From positions 4,651,001 to 4,715,000 of the forward strand of contig NC_058338.1 in assembly GCF_905475395.1 (NCBI RefSeq): a DNA stretch of 64,000 nt. The letters run 5' to 3'. This stretch comes from Chrysoperla carnea (lineage: Eukaryota; Arthropoda; Insecta; Neuroptera; Chrysopidae). Shown here one piece after another: positions 1 to 13,064 of this stretch. Within the stretch, counting starts at the first letter, position 1, and each line of letters opens with the position of its first letter. The position numbers and the translations under genes were made by a program. The notes beneath the pieces are model-generated. The model saw nothing but the letters and a program-made list of their open reading frames with translations, was not told the DNA's origin and made no database searches.

Positions 1-310
1 TACATACACACGATTTTTGTATTTTTTGGGTCAAAATTACCTTATATACAGAGTTTTATCGAAAACGGACACATAAATTTTTTCCCGATTTTTTCTAAGT
101 GGATCAGAAGAAGATAATTTAATTACGAAAATAATGATATAGGCTTGTCTGAAAAAAAGCCGTTCGTGGAATTGATTAAAATTAATATTATTAAAAATAG
201 CCATGAACACTTTTTGATAGAAAATCAATAAGTCTCATCTGGTTATCAAATGGGTGAAGGTCGACCTTATACTATCTCTTGTAAGAATCTAAAATATTTG
301 ATTTGTTAAG
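1..310. repeat. Partial ~306-bp satellite unit plus intron sequence
   Basis: Bases 1 to about 115 match, in reverse orientation, part of the ~306-bp satellite seen at 5,690, 31,330 and 59,985; the shared stretch reads gtcaaaattacc followed by a degenerate gagttttatcg. The rest up to the splice acceptor at 309-310 is AT-rich and I recognise nothing in it. By comparison with the neighbouring copies it should be the 3' part of intron 1 of the first esterase gene, whose first exon is not in the window. Confidence 0.55.
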
Positions 311-2615
311 GCCCCAGAACCGCCAGAGCCATGGAAAGATGCAATCTTAAATGCAAAAAAAGAACGAAGTGTTTGTTACTCAGTAAGTCTTTTGCCAGGA
401 GAAGGATGCATTGGTTCCGAAGATTGTTTATTTTTGAACGTTTACACACCCAAGGTAAAAATTTTCAAAGTTTCTGTTTGAAGGTTTTTTTTTTTTTTTT
501 TAATTTTATTAAATATTGTTTTTTAGTTAGGAAATGAATCACAAGAAAAATTACCTGTGATGGTATGGATACATGGAGGTGGATTTTTTTCTGGTTCTGG
601 AAACTCAGATATTTATGGCCCGGATTATTTAATGGCTAAAAATGTAGTTTTAGTAACAATTAACTATCGTTTGGGATATTTAGGTAAGATTATTTTACAA
701 AAACAAAAAAATAATAATAAAATTGTTATTACATTTCGAAAAAGGTTTCCTCAGTCTTAAGGATCCAACGTGTGAAGTAACTGGCAATGCTGGATTAAAA
801 GACCAAACACAAGCTTTACTTTGGGTACAAAAGAATATTTCCACTTTTGGAGGTGATCCAAATAATGTTACAATCTTTGGTCAAAGTGCAGGCTCGGCTT
901 CCATAAGTTATCATATTTTATCGCCATTATCAAAAGGCTTATTTCATAAAGCAATATTGCAAAGTGGTGTGGTCTTGAATCCTTGGGCAAGACAAGCTCG
1001 TCAGGATTATGAATTTATTCGATTAATGGGTTGTACATCAACAGACGATAAAGAAATTTTGGAATTTGTACAAAATCAAAAATTGGAGGATATTTTAAAT
1101 GCTCAAACAGCTTCTTTCCCTCTCGAGGTTTGTTTATACATTTGATGGGCTAATTAATACCAAATTTTAACACGGATATTAAATTTTTTTAGGTTCGTCC
1201 ATGTGGTGAGAATTGTGAGATATCACCAAATATCGAACCGAACATTCAGTCTGCATTTATTTCGGATTCACCAGAAAATATTTTACGTGAAGGAGGTTTT
1301 AATGATGTTCCAATTATGATTGGAATAAACGACCAAGAAGGATTGATAATGAATTTAGATTTAATGGAGGAATATACAAGCCATACTTTAAAACATGATA
1401 TTTTAATACCGAGGGATTTACAGGAAAAATTAAAAACAAAAAAAGAAATCGATATAGCGATCAAGAAAATAAAAGAATTTTATAAAATTACGAATGATAC
1501 TCAAAATTTGACGGATGTAAGTAAAAGTTTGAAACCATTTTATCGATCCACCTTAAAAGGAAAATTGTCTCAGACGTAGATTATTTCTGTAATGCTCAAA
1601 TTTAAGTAAATAATTTAAAATTAATAATCATTTCCATGTTATTGGGAGAAAGTTTATCTTTTTTACTGATTTTATGGAATCAAAATATCATTTCCACTTG
1701 ATCTCCTAGCTAGGTTTCATTTAAAAAAAATTTCGTTTTAGCCGTGTTTTCAGGTAAAACTGAAACAAACTGCAAAATATGACTCTTCCTGACATCTATT
1801 GGTGTTTATCGTAGTTAACGAAATAAAGTACATTACCGGGACATTCAATTTGGTATTTGTGTTGAGACATTTAAAACGATTCTTATATTAGTGATAAAAT
1901 TTGTGTCTCTTTAACTCAAAAAATATCGAGCAACGCTCGGTCATCCAGATATTTCAGGATTTAATTCAAGCTACAGAGGCTAAGACTAATTCTTGATTAA
2001 CTAAATATTGGCATGAGCTATTAAATTGTACCCAGTCTCTAGACTTATTCGGATTAGACAATGAAGCATATGATGTAGTATAGACTCGCGCTTCGGACCC
2101 GTCATTGTATAAGCCTGACACACTCTTCACATCTTTGAACAATTTTTTTAACCATCAAAAATATTTTTCAGTACTGGACGGACATTTTGTTTGCATATCA
2201 TACTCAAATATTTGCAAGAGAATTTGCACGTAAATCAAGCCAACCGGTTTACAATTACTTGTTTAAAATCGACATAAAAGATGTAAAATTTAGTTGTAAC
2301 GTATTTGGATGGGAGGCTTATGAAGGTGCAAATCATTTAGATGAACTACCATATTTATTCAAAGCACAACCGTTTCCTGTAATATCATCAAATACACCAC
2401 AAGCTATTGGTTTACACATAATGACAACATTATGGACGAATTTCGCCAAAACTGGTAATCCAAATCCTGAAAAAACTGATCCACATGTTAATGTCGAATG
2501 GAAACCTTTTACTAATGTTGATGAAAATTATCTCGAGATTGATTTGAAGCCACAACTTAAAAAGAGCTTACTCCATGGAAGAATTCAATTTTGGGATAAT
2601 TTGTACAAACTTTAA
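311..2615 (+). CDS. Carboxylesterase copy 1 (5' partial, exons 2-6)
   Basis: Alpha-esterase-type carboxylesterase (alpha/beta hydrolase fold, hydrolyses carboxylic esters), probably cytosolic. Exons by splice borders and alignment with the other copies: 311-454, 527-683, 745-1127, 1193-1516, 2172-2615 (stop TAA). The first exon (about 45 residues, starting MAD/MTD in the others) lies upstream of the window, so the gene is cut by the window edge, not visibly broken. Visible motifs are the oxyanion strand [17 protein letters not shown], the nucleophile elbow GQSAG, catalytic acid in NDQEG and catalytic His in GANHLDELPYLF. The residue before the nucleophile is Gln where most of the family has Glu. 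GQSAG is best known from juvenile hormone esterases, but everything else matches the neighbouring copies, so I do not call it one. Intron 5 is long (655 bp) and holds a dispersed repeat. Closest in the array to copy 4. Confidence 0.93.
1640..1955 (+). repeat. Dispersed repeat with hairpin end, in intron 5 of copy 1
   Basis: This intronic block matches the reverse complement of about 49,910-50,175 over its length. Shared blocks include caaaatatgactct, atctattggtgt, cgtagttaacgaa and gataaaatttgtgtct. It ends in a short inverted repeat (cgagcaacgctcg) followed by atccag, as does the other copy. Such a terminal hairpin resembles a Helitron 3' end, but no clean CTRR-T follows, so the class is left open. 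Confidence 0.6.
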
Positions 2616-3690
2616 CTATGATTTTTAACTATCGCAATTTCTTTTTTATTAATCTGATCATCTGCCCTACGTGCGTCCCCTCATAATTAGTTCTAATATT
2701 AGGTGGTGGCACTAAAGAAGGTCCAAGGATCCCCTCATATGTTAATATGACGCGCTCGAGTTACTACACCAATCTTCTCTTGGAGATTGTGAATTTTACG
2801 GGTAATTTTGTTGAAAATCTTTTTTTGTCTTTTGTCTAATAAATATTTTTTATTATCATGTGCATCTTTATTTTGAACGTGTAAAGACGGAGTAGGACCC
2901 CGCTTTTCCTCTATGTAGCGAGACACTTGCCACTTAGCTACGTCACTGCAATTGGTAAAGGTAAGTAGGTAATATCTACATGGTTCGACCTTGGTTTTGA
3001 TATTTAAATACACCTATAAAATGCATTCTCTTACCTGACATATTTTAATCATAGTTTTCAATAAATAATATATGTAATATGTATTTATTAAATGGAAGCA
3101 AGAAAACCGATTACAATAATTCTATTATGAAAGCTTTTAAATGTCAATCAGATAAGACACAAATAAAGAGTCATCTCTATGATAATAATTAAGTCAGGCG
3201 TACAGAGAGAGAAAAGTGCAAGATTCAAATAGCAATGGATTTTTCAAAAAGCAAGTGATAAATGCGATAAAGGGACAGAATAGTCCAAGCATTGAACATA
3301 TTAAACCGGTATCGAGCTTCTAGAATAGACTTATTAATAGTAAAAAAGTTAACCGTAAAGTCTCTTCACACTATCGCGGGGAAGCACAAACTTCGTTAAA
3401 AAAAAAACTTCGGGGAAGCCCGTAGTCCGGCCAGCTTCACCCATGCCCGACTTTGCTGAGAAGGAGATGTTTTGTACCTGAGTCAAAGACAACACAAGTC
3501 ATGAGGCACCCAGAAGAGTACAGACGAGCTTCAACTAAACATACGTAGCAAATTTTTTTGCTATTATATACTATATAACCATTACAGCATCATTCAGTGA
3601 CGCAAAACAAGAATCGGAGTCTGTTCACCCTCATCAGTTTTTAGAATCCTTCAAAAAATTATATCCATTTTCTACTGATCTAAAAAAAAA
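2616..3690. other. Intergenic region downstream of copy 1
   Basis: This holds the 3' UTR of copy 1 and unassigned AT-rich sequence. I see no convincing exon. A slightly more GC-rich block at about 3,360-3,540 has no recognisable coding frame. Confidence 0.4.
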
Positions 3691-3928
3691 GGTTTCATTT
3701 GAAAATACTGTACCTACTATTTTGAAGAGCTATGGCAGTATAATTTTATATTCTCAATTAATTTTTATTGAATTAATAAGAGGAATTTATGTACCCACAA
3801 ATTAGCTAATCAAAAAATACAATAACTTCATTACATCATGACAATTTAGAGACCCTGACTTTGACACTGGCACATCTTACTCTAAATATATGCAGCAAAT
3901 ACAAAGTGTTTCAGTATTGTTGATGCCT
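3690..3928 (+). repeat. Duplicated 3' flank, unit 1 (matches 9,913-10,165)
   Basis: About 240 bp align with 9,913-10,165, sharing gaaaatactgtacct, cacaaattagctaat/tataaattagctaat and a long block around caaagtgtttcagtattgtt. Both lie just over 1 kb after an esterase stop codon (2,615 and 8,869). I read this as the downstream part of the unit that was tandemly duplicated to give neighbouring esterase copies. A dispersed repeat in both places is a less likely alternative because the spacing is kept. Confidence 0.65.
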
Positions 3929-4807
3929 CACTATACCAGCGGGTCATATTTTTCAGGTTTGCTCTCATATTTTTCAAATTTGACTTACAGGCTAATATAA
4001 GCGAATGATCCGGGTAGTGTCATAATTCAAAAATATTTGCTTAATTTAATATTGTACTATTTATTCGATGTTTTGGGATATTTCGAATAGCAGATCAAAT
4101 TTGACTACCAAATTTAATGTAATCAAAATCTAAAAACTTTGATTGCTTTTTCTTACTACGACTTTTACCATATTCTCTCAAATAGTTCCTTCCAAAATAT
4201 TATACATCATCAAGAATAAAATAAAATTTTGTTGACTTTCTATATTCAGTCAAGTCACCACGAAAGGTTTCGCCCGGCTCATTTAGATTTAAGTATTGTT
4301 TTGATGAAAAAATTGTATCTTATCTATTATTTTTTTTAACAAAATTAAAATGATCTTTATTCCCTTGCACTCGAATGGTTCCTACAAAAAAAAATAATAT
4401 TATCAAATAATAAAATGGTGCTTTGTCATTTAGCATAATATACAAATTTTGTCACCGTCATAATATTATGAATTATGATATATAAAAGTTTAATCATCAA
4501 ATTGATATCAAGGCCATTGTAGTGTATTGATATTAAAATTAAAAAATTTTAAAAAGTGGTACTGTTATTTTTATCCTGTACTAGCTGAATACAGAGAATT
4601 ACAAAATTATTCCCTTTTTGTATCCAATTATTCCATCTGGCAGTCCTGGAGCAAGCCCCTAAATCAACAGCCAAACCAATGTTTATGAAAAATAATGTGA
4701 TTGGCAAATTCCATCTATGGGGTATGGGTATGGAAGTTAGCAGACCATGCTCTAGCATCGCCAAATAGACCCTTGCACTCTATCCCCGCTACGCTTTTCA
4801 GTGGCTA

Positions 4808-5070
4808 TTATAAACCAACTGATGTACTAAAACCCAGTATTTGCCTAGCGCTGAGTTTCTTAAGTTCTTCTGGTTCGACTATGGCCGAACCAAACCATTT
4901 CTTTCGCTGCTGTATGAGCGCTGGGCAGTAACAGAGAAAAAGGATCGTTGTTTCTTCTGAATTTTCTCCGCATCTATCACACGCGGGAAATAGTCTTTTC
5001 CAATCTGATGTTGGAACTTGTTCAGGTTATCATGCCCTGTGAGTAACTCTACGATGACTCTAATATCAGC
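4808..5070 (-). pseudogene. Non-LTR retrotransposon ORF2 remnant (C-terminal RNase H / zinc knuckle)
   Basis: On the minus strand, 4,993-4,808 is an open frame of 61 residues plus stop with a Cys-rich knuckle (CDRCGENSEET, then FLCYCPAL) followed by a WFG segment. This arrangement is typical of the end of the second ORF of R1/Jockey/Loa-like non-LTR retrotransposons. Upstream, about 5,070-4,990, the matching ELLTGHDNLNKF segment lies in another frame, so the remnant carries at least one frameshift. It is dead coding sequence between esterase copies 1 and 2. Confidence 0.7.
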
Positions 5071-5094
5071 TCTGTTTAGTTTTTTTTTCTAAAC

Positions 5095-5205
5095 CAACCC
5101 TGAACTATAGCGAACAAAACAAAAAAAAAATTTTGAAAATCGGTCCAGCCGTTTTTGAGTTTTAGCGAGACTAACGCACGCAATTTATTTTTATATATAC
5201 AGATC
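5095..5205 (+). repeat. RTE/CR1-like non-LTR 3' tail
   Basis: The sequence runs through aatcggtccagccgttt and tttagcgagactaacgcacg to a tatatatacagat end. This is the 3' untranslated tail pattern commonly seen on insect RTE/CR1-like non-LTR elements. A second short copy of the final tttatttttatatataca segment follows at about 5,374-5,396, on the other side of the microsatellite. Class assignment rests on recognition of the tail only. Confidence 0.5.
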
Positions 5206-5231
5206 AATAAAATTGAAAAAAAACCCAACTC

Positions 5232-5310
5232 AACCCACACCCACACCCACACCCACACCCACACCCACACCCACACCCACACCACCACCACCACCACCAC
5301 CACCACCACC
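5232..5310 (+). repeat. Compound microsatellite (CCCACA)n-(ACC)n
   Basis: About eight uninterrupted CCCACA hexamers run directly into about ten ACC trimers. The block sits between two copies of an AT-rich retroelement tail, so it probably grew from such a tail. Open frames across it (Thr-Pro or Val-Trp repeats) are artefacts of the repeat. Confidence 0.95.
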
Positions 5311-5689
5311 TACGATTCATTACTGTTTCGGACACACAGTAATAAGTTGGACAAAGACCCAAAGACCCACAGCAATTTATTTTTATATATACAAAGATAG
5401 TAAACACTTCTTTTGTTTTGGTATCACTAATTGATAAATTATTTTTATAGATAAAATATTCCCTACTTCATCAGTTACTTCATGGTAACCTTGATTATTT
5501 ATTCTGAAAAATACCTTTCCTATTTTATTTATTATGTTTGTTTACATTATTAACTGAAAAATGTTGTAGAAGTATTAAGGTACGCCAGTAAAATCTTAAA
5601 AAAAAAGCTTCAAAAGGCGATGTAAAGCTATTTTTTTGATATGTTATTTGGACCCCTTAGGAAAGTACGAAACTAAGTTTTGCCAGCAA

Positions 5690-6010
5690 AAAAAAGTTAT
5701 GTTACTTGCATAATTAAAAAATTGCAAAAAATCGAGACATTTTTTCAATCTCCAAATTCGATAAAACTTAGTATACAAGGTAATTTTGAACCAAAAAGTA
5801 CAAAAATCGGGTGCAGTTGATGACTGGTCGAATAGTTTTTGAGACACGGACTAAAATCGATCCAAATATTGCGATATCTCAGAAATTCTGCATCCAATCA
5901 TTAAATTAACCTGATTTTTATACTTTTTGGATCAAAATTACCCCATCCACTGAGTTTCATCAAATTCCAAAATTTTTTTGCGTTTTTCTTGATTTTTTCA
6001 ATGGGAAAAA
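5690..6010 (+). repeat. ~306-bp satellite, single unit
   Basis: One diverged unit of the satellite that is tandem at 31,330-32,095 and 59,985-60,610. Shared blocks include acaaaaatcgggtgca, gatgactggtcgaatag, cgatccaaatattgcgatat and tgcatccaatcattaaatt. The palindromic ggggtacccc centre of other units is decayed here. Confidence 0.85.
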
Positions 6011-6129
6011 CTTCCACATACGAAAGAAGGTCATTACTGGAAGGATGATAAGGGAAGACTTGTTTTAAGATAACATTTTTTGGTTGCCAAATCAATTTAC
6101 CATGACGAGTCAAAAATATGATAAAATGG

Positions 6130-6440
6130 CTAACTATGATCGCTAAAATTAATCGCAATCAATTTGCTTAATTTTGCCAAATTTATTTTTCATGAGAAAA
6201 TTTATCACAAAAGTTAATTTGTTTTTTTATAGACTATTCAAGGCTATCAATTAAGATGGATGAATGGCTACGCTACATATACAAAATATTCTGTTTACTG
6301 TTGATATTACCACAAAGATGAATTGTGTTTTCATAATCAAGAGATCACGTGACGTGACTCAAGTATCAAGTATATAAATATTAAAACATATTTAAAATAA
6401 ATCAATTGAGTTAGTTCTCCGACTCTTATCGGGAACAGAG
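6130..6440 (+). promoter_or_regulatory. Promoter region of esterase copy 2 (TATA, shared with copy 3)
   Basis: This flank is conserved with 10,800-11,060 upstream of copy 3: first an attaatcgcaatcaatttgc block, then acgtgactcaa(g/a)tatcaag and a TATA box tatataaa at 6,371-6,378, then atcaattgagttagttctc. Transcription probably starts about 30 bp after the TATA box, giving a 5' leader of about 200 bases. Just upstream of the TATA box is cacgtgacgtgactca, which contains a CACGTG E-box and a TGACTCA (AP-1-like) site; in copy 3 the E-box reads cgcgtg. Factor binding is inferred only from motif shape. Confidence 0.6.
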
Positions 6441-6605
6441 ACATAATCATTATTGATATTACATAAAAATAGATTTAATTGTTCTGATAAACGTTTTAAG
6501 TTTTAATTTGAAAACAAGTTCAATAAACAGATTCTGGCCTATTTACAAAATATTTTGAAACGATTTCATTATTTGGAATAAATAATTTTTTGCCCATTTG
6601 TAAAC

Positions 6606-8869
6606 ATGGCTGATGTTATTGTTGAAATTGAACAAGGAAAATTATGTGGGCGTATTGCTAAAGATTCAAATGGAAATGATTTTAAAAGTTTTCAAGGCAT
6701 TCCATACGCAAAACCACCAATTGGAAAATTACGATTTAAGGTATTTATAAGCTTATTTAATTGTTTTTGAAAAATATTAATCTTGTAATATTTTAATTAA
6801 GGATCCCCAACCACCTGAGCCATGGACAGAAGAGATTTTAGATGCAAAAAAAGAACGAAGTCATTGTTTTGCACCTGATTTTCTACCAGGAACAAAACCT
6901 TCTGGAACTGAAGATTGTCTATTTCTTAATGTTTTTACACCGAAGGTATGTTGTAAATAAAAAATTTTAATATATTAAAAATAATTGCTGGGTTTTATTT
7001 TGACTAGTTACCCAAAGAAACATCAGAGAAATTACCAGTAATGGTTTGGATACATGGTGGGGGATTTTATTTAGGTTCTGGAAATTCTGATTTTTATGGT
7101 CCGGAATATTTGGTAGCTAAAAATGTTGTATTAGTTACTATTAATTATCGTTTAGGATATTTAGGTGAGAATCATTAAAAATTTCCTTACCAAAATGTAG
7201 AATTGAAAATGTTTTTATTTTCCTAAAGGTTTTCTTAGTCTGAACGATGTAAGTTGCGGTGTAACAGGAAATGCTGGATTAAAAGATCAAACACAAGCTT
7301 TACGATGGGTGCAAAAAAATATTTCAGCCTTTGGAGGTGATCCAAATAATGTGACAATATTTGGTGAAAGTGCTGGTTCTGCTTCTGTTAGTTATCATCT
7401 TTTGTCGCCATTATCAAAAGGTTTGTTTCATAAAGCAATTTTACAAAGTGGTGTTGCGATGAATCCTTGGGCAAGCGAAAAGCGCCATGATTATGAATTG
7501 GTTAAATTGTTGGGCTGCAAATCTACTAACGATAAAGAAATTTTAAAATTTTTACAAAATCAGAAAATAGAAGACATTTTAAATGCTCAAAGAGCAACTG
7601 TTCCTGTTGAGGTAAGTTAATTTTTCATTCATTCAAAATAAATCGTCAATAATTGCTACTCCCTAAAGAGAGTGTGAAAAGAAAACTAGAGAGTTGTCCC
7701 TCTATGATTTCATACAAAAATGTTACCTTTAGAGTTTTGTCAAAAAATTCCTCCAAAGTGTCAAAACTTGTTCAGGCCAAGTGTCAAAGGACCACACTTT
7801 ATGGCTGTTGGATTTGGATTCTTGGGCATTTCTATTAACTCAGTAAATGAATAAAGCAGTGCCAAAAAATCAAGTACTTAGACTTCTTATTTTGTGCAAT
7901 TAGAAATAAAAATACGATTTCCAAATGATTGTCAAACTAAGATCATGAAGACATAAATGAGAGAATCTTCTAGTAATTTCAGTAACTAACTATCTCTGAG
8001 ACTGCAATAGTAAAAGGGGTATGTAATTTTTAGGTCCAATCATGCGGCGAAATATGTGAGATATCACCAAACGTAGAACCGAACATACCATCAGCATTTT
8101 TACCCGACACACCAGAAAATATTTTACGCGAAGGTCGTTTTAATGATGTTCCAATAATGATTGGAGTAACCGATACAGAAGGTTTACTAATGGATATGCA
8201 TTTCTTTATTGAATTCAAAAAATACCAATTTGATAACGATGTACTTATTCCTCGTGGCTTACAGGAAAAATTGAAATCAAAGGAAGAAATTGTGAAAACT
8301 GTTAAAAAAATTAAGGAATTTTATAAAATTACTGACATTAAAAGTATGACAGATGTAAGTATATTTTAACGCTTCATTTAAGAATTAATTTTTAAATAAT
8401 TAATTTAAATATCTTTTATTTTCAGTATTGGACCGATGTTTTATTTGCACACCAAAGTCAAGTTTTTGCAACCGAATTCTCACGGAAAGCAAGTAATCCA
8501 GTTTACAATTATTTATTTAGAATCAGTGTTGATGATTTTAAATTTAGTTGCAAATTATTTAACTGGGATGTATATGAAGGTGCGAATCATGGTGATGATT
8601 TACCATATTTATTTAAATCAGCATTGGGTCCTTTTGTAACGCCAAATACACCAGAAGCTGCAGGTATACATATAATGACGACATTATGGACGAATTTTGC
8701 CAAAACTGGTAATCCAAATCCAGCAACATCTGATCCACATATAAATGTAGAATGGAAACCTTTTACGCCAAATGATGAAAATTATTTGGAAATTGATTTA
8801 AAACCACAACCAAAGAAAAGTTTATTGAAAGAACGAATTCAGTTTTGGAATAATTTGTACAAACAATAA
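6606..8869 (+). CDS. Carboxylesterase copy 2 (complete, 6 exons, 527 aa)
   Basis: Complete alpha-esterase-type carboxylesterase, probably cytosolic: it starts [13 protein letters not shown] with no signal peptide and ends NLYKQ with no ER-retention signal. Exons: 6606-6740, 6802-6945, 7008-7164, 7229-7611, 8034-8354, 8426-8869, all with GT/AG borders and phases 0, 0, 1, 0, 0. Oxyanion loop HGGGF is at residues 109-113, nucleophile Ser193 in GESAG, catalytic Glu322 in TDTEG and His435 in [12 protein letters not shown]. Trp226, at +33 from the nucleophile, matches the position changed in organophosphate-resistant blowfly alpha-esterase 7 (W251) and is wild type. The ATG is chosen because the following residues align across all copies and its context is aaacATGG. 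Copy 3 is a near-identical duplicate. All catalytic residues are canonical, so this is the best reference copy of the array. Confidence 0.96.
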
Positions 8870-9912
8870 TTTTAAGTATATGCATGGCCTCGAGAAGAAT
8901 GTGTGATTATTTTTTAAAACTCAAGAATTTTAATTAATTTTAATTTTTCATGAAATCTATTTTTGTACATTAAAGAAATTCAAATTATTGTAATTGTAAA
9001 TATATGGATAACAAATTAAATATTTTTTCTAAAAACTTCTGAGATGTTTTTTAATATAATAATAATGGGGTTTAACCTCCATTTTCCTGACATACCCCTA
9101 TAACAGAGGCCACCTACATCATTATTATTTTTATATTAGTTTTAGCACTAATTTTAGGAATAGAAAAAATTAAAAATCTGCTTTATTGTAGTAAAAACAC
9201 TATTTTTTTACTGGACCTTGAAAAATACAAATTCTTTGCTATGGTTTAGTGATCATTTCAACCTGTATTAAGTAAATACAATATGGAAGAGTCGAAGGTA
9301 ATTTCCTAAATACAAGATAAAAGAAAAAGTGTGTCATTTCTGCAATGTTGAGAAATCAGCGTTTCTAATAATCCTAATTCTATAAAAAGTGATTGCCTCG
9401 CCGAAGACGAAATAGCAAATATAAGCTATTAGCATAGTCAAATTATAGCCGAAGATCACAATAGCAAAGGAACATTCTTATCCAGAGATAAGATAAGCAA
9501 ATAAAAAAAAATTCTTACCAAAAATTATGATTCCTTCAAAGTAAATAAATATAAAATAAGAAGATACCAATCGTGAATGTCTGCCTAGCAAAAACTGAAA
9601 ACGGAAAGATTTTTTGTGTTTTTCCTATCTGATACGAACCGAAGAAAGTGTAAAAGGTTGCTGTCCATATATTTTATTCTTAAAATCTATTTTGATCTTT
9701 TTTTTAAAGAAGAAATTATATATATCATCATTAACTTCTGGAATTAGGAACTTCAAAAGTGTAAGGATGAGATAACAACGATTTTCGTCCTCCAAAAGTT
9801 CGATACTCCAAAAAAAATTTATAGCCAATTCATACTGTGTTGAAGCAGTTTTTCGCTTGAATCGTTTTGCCCACGTTTTCGTTTTCATAGAAAGATTAAA
9901 AAACTGTTTTTT
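8870..9912. other. Intergenic region after copy 2
   Basis: This holds the 3' UTR of copy 2 (an attaaa poly(A)-like signal lies near 8,970) and AT-rich sequence. The open frame on the minus strand near 9,625-9,888 resembles nothing I know and has no conserved counterpart in the array. Confidence 0.4.
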
Positions 9913-10165
9913 TTATGAAAATACTGTACCTATGGTTTTGAAAAACTAAGGCAGTATAGTTTAATATTCTATAATAGTTTTTAATCAATTGATAAAAGGA
10001 ATACAATACCTAAATTAGTTATGTACCTAGTACCTATAAATTAGCTAATTAAAAAATACAATAACTTTATTATATCATGTCATTTAGAAGCCCTGACAAT
10101 GACACTGGCACATCTAAGTCTATAAATATTGCAATAAATACAAAGTGTTTCAGTATTGTTGATCC
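9913..10165 (+). repeat. Duplicated 3' flank, unit 2 (matches 3,690-3,928)
   Basis: Homologous to the flank after copy 1 at nearly the same distance from the stop codon (about 1,045 versus 1,080 bases). Shared segments include gacactggcacatct and aatacaaagtgtttcagta. It supports block duplication of gene plus downstream DNA. Confidence 0.65.
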
Positions 10166-10502
10166 GTAATAGGTGAATAATTCTTATTGGACGTACAGAA
10201 AAGTGAAGTTGGTTTTTTAAAAATCTTTAAGTACTAGAATGTAAAATATGAACGTTTACATTCTTCTGTGAACTTCTTCGCTTTTTTAATCAATTTTAAT
10301 TTTACTTTCAAATGGTATCATGGTATCAAATCTAGCTTCATATTTTTGTGGGTAATATGGCCAATTCGACCTCAGGATTATTCCCTATTGATACAGAATT
10401 ATTTATAGTTAAGGTTCAATAAAATGTCTACTAAACTTTTTCTGTCCTCTCGTGTACACTATGTTCTAAAGCTGAATTAAAAAGTGTAGAATAAATAATA
10501 GT

Positions 10503-10655
10503 TAAAATAAAAATAGAGTGATTAAGCGAAAAATCATTTCATCGAAAAACAGCGAGGCGTGCTTATCTGCCAATAAAATATTTTTAATAATTTAGACCTG
10601 GCACCTCACGCTTTTTATCGATAGAACGATTTTGTTTAATCACTCTATTATTTTT
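10503..10655. repeat. Foldback/MITE-like inverted repeat
   Basis: The outer arms aatagagtgattaa and ttaatcactctatt are inverted copies, with further pairing inward (cgaaaaatcatttcatcga against tcgatagaacgattttg). The total is about 150 bp with a short centre. It looks like a small non-autonomous DNA element or foldback; no target duplication was resolved. Confidence 0.6.
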
Positions 10656-10799
10656 CAAACATTTAATAGTTATTAACGAAGCTATTTACAAAAGCGTATT
10701 TAGTTTTTTAAACTATTATTTATTTTTTTAGGTATTTTTGATTAAGATCCAATTTGTTAGCGTATGTATTAATAAAGGTTACAAAGGTTAATCCAAGAT

Positions 10800-11060
10800 A
10801 TGACGCTAAAATTAATCGCAATCAATTTGCTTAATTTTGCCAAATTAATTTTCATGAGAAACGGCTATCAAGGCTCATTACATATTTAAAATATTCTGTT
10901 TAGTAATTCAGTATTTATGTTTATGTTTATAGATTAGCATAAAGATGAATTGTGGTTTAATATCAAGGAACCGCGTGACGTGACTCAAATATCAAGTATA
11001 TAAATATTAAAACATATTTAAGATAAATCAATTGAGTTAGTTCTCCTCGACTTATCGGGA
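10800..11060 (+). promoter_or_regulatory. Promoter region of esterase copy 3
   Basis: Duplicate of the copy 2 promoter, with TATA box tatataaa at 10,997-11,004 and the upstream block gcgtgacgtgactcaa. The leader between the expected start and the ATG is only about 70 bases, because roughly 130 bases present in the copy 2 leader are missing. The core is otherwise strongly conserved, so the two genes probably share regulation. Confidence 0.6.
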
Positions 11061-11106
11061 TCTTTATTGAGTTCATTATAATAAACAATTTTGCCCGTTT
11101 GTAAAC

Positions 11107-13064
<1,958 letters not shown>

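Noticed and set aside
311-2615. Copy 1 as a juvenile hormone esterase
   Set aside because: Only GQSAG supports it; exon layout, length and all other segments match the neighbouring alpha-esterase-like copies.
5076-5434. Open frames with Val-Trp, Thr-His, Thr-Pro or Cys-Gly repeats
   Set aside because: Artefacts of the CCCACA/ACC microsatellite read in different frames.
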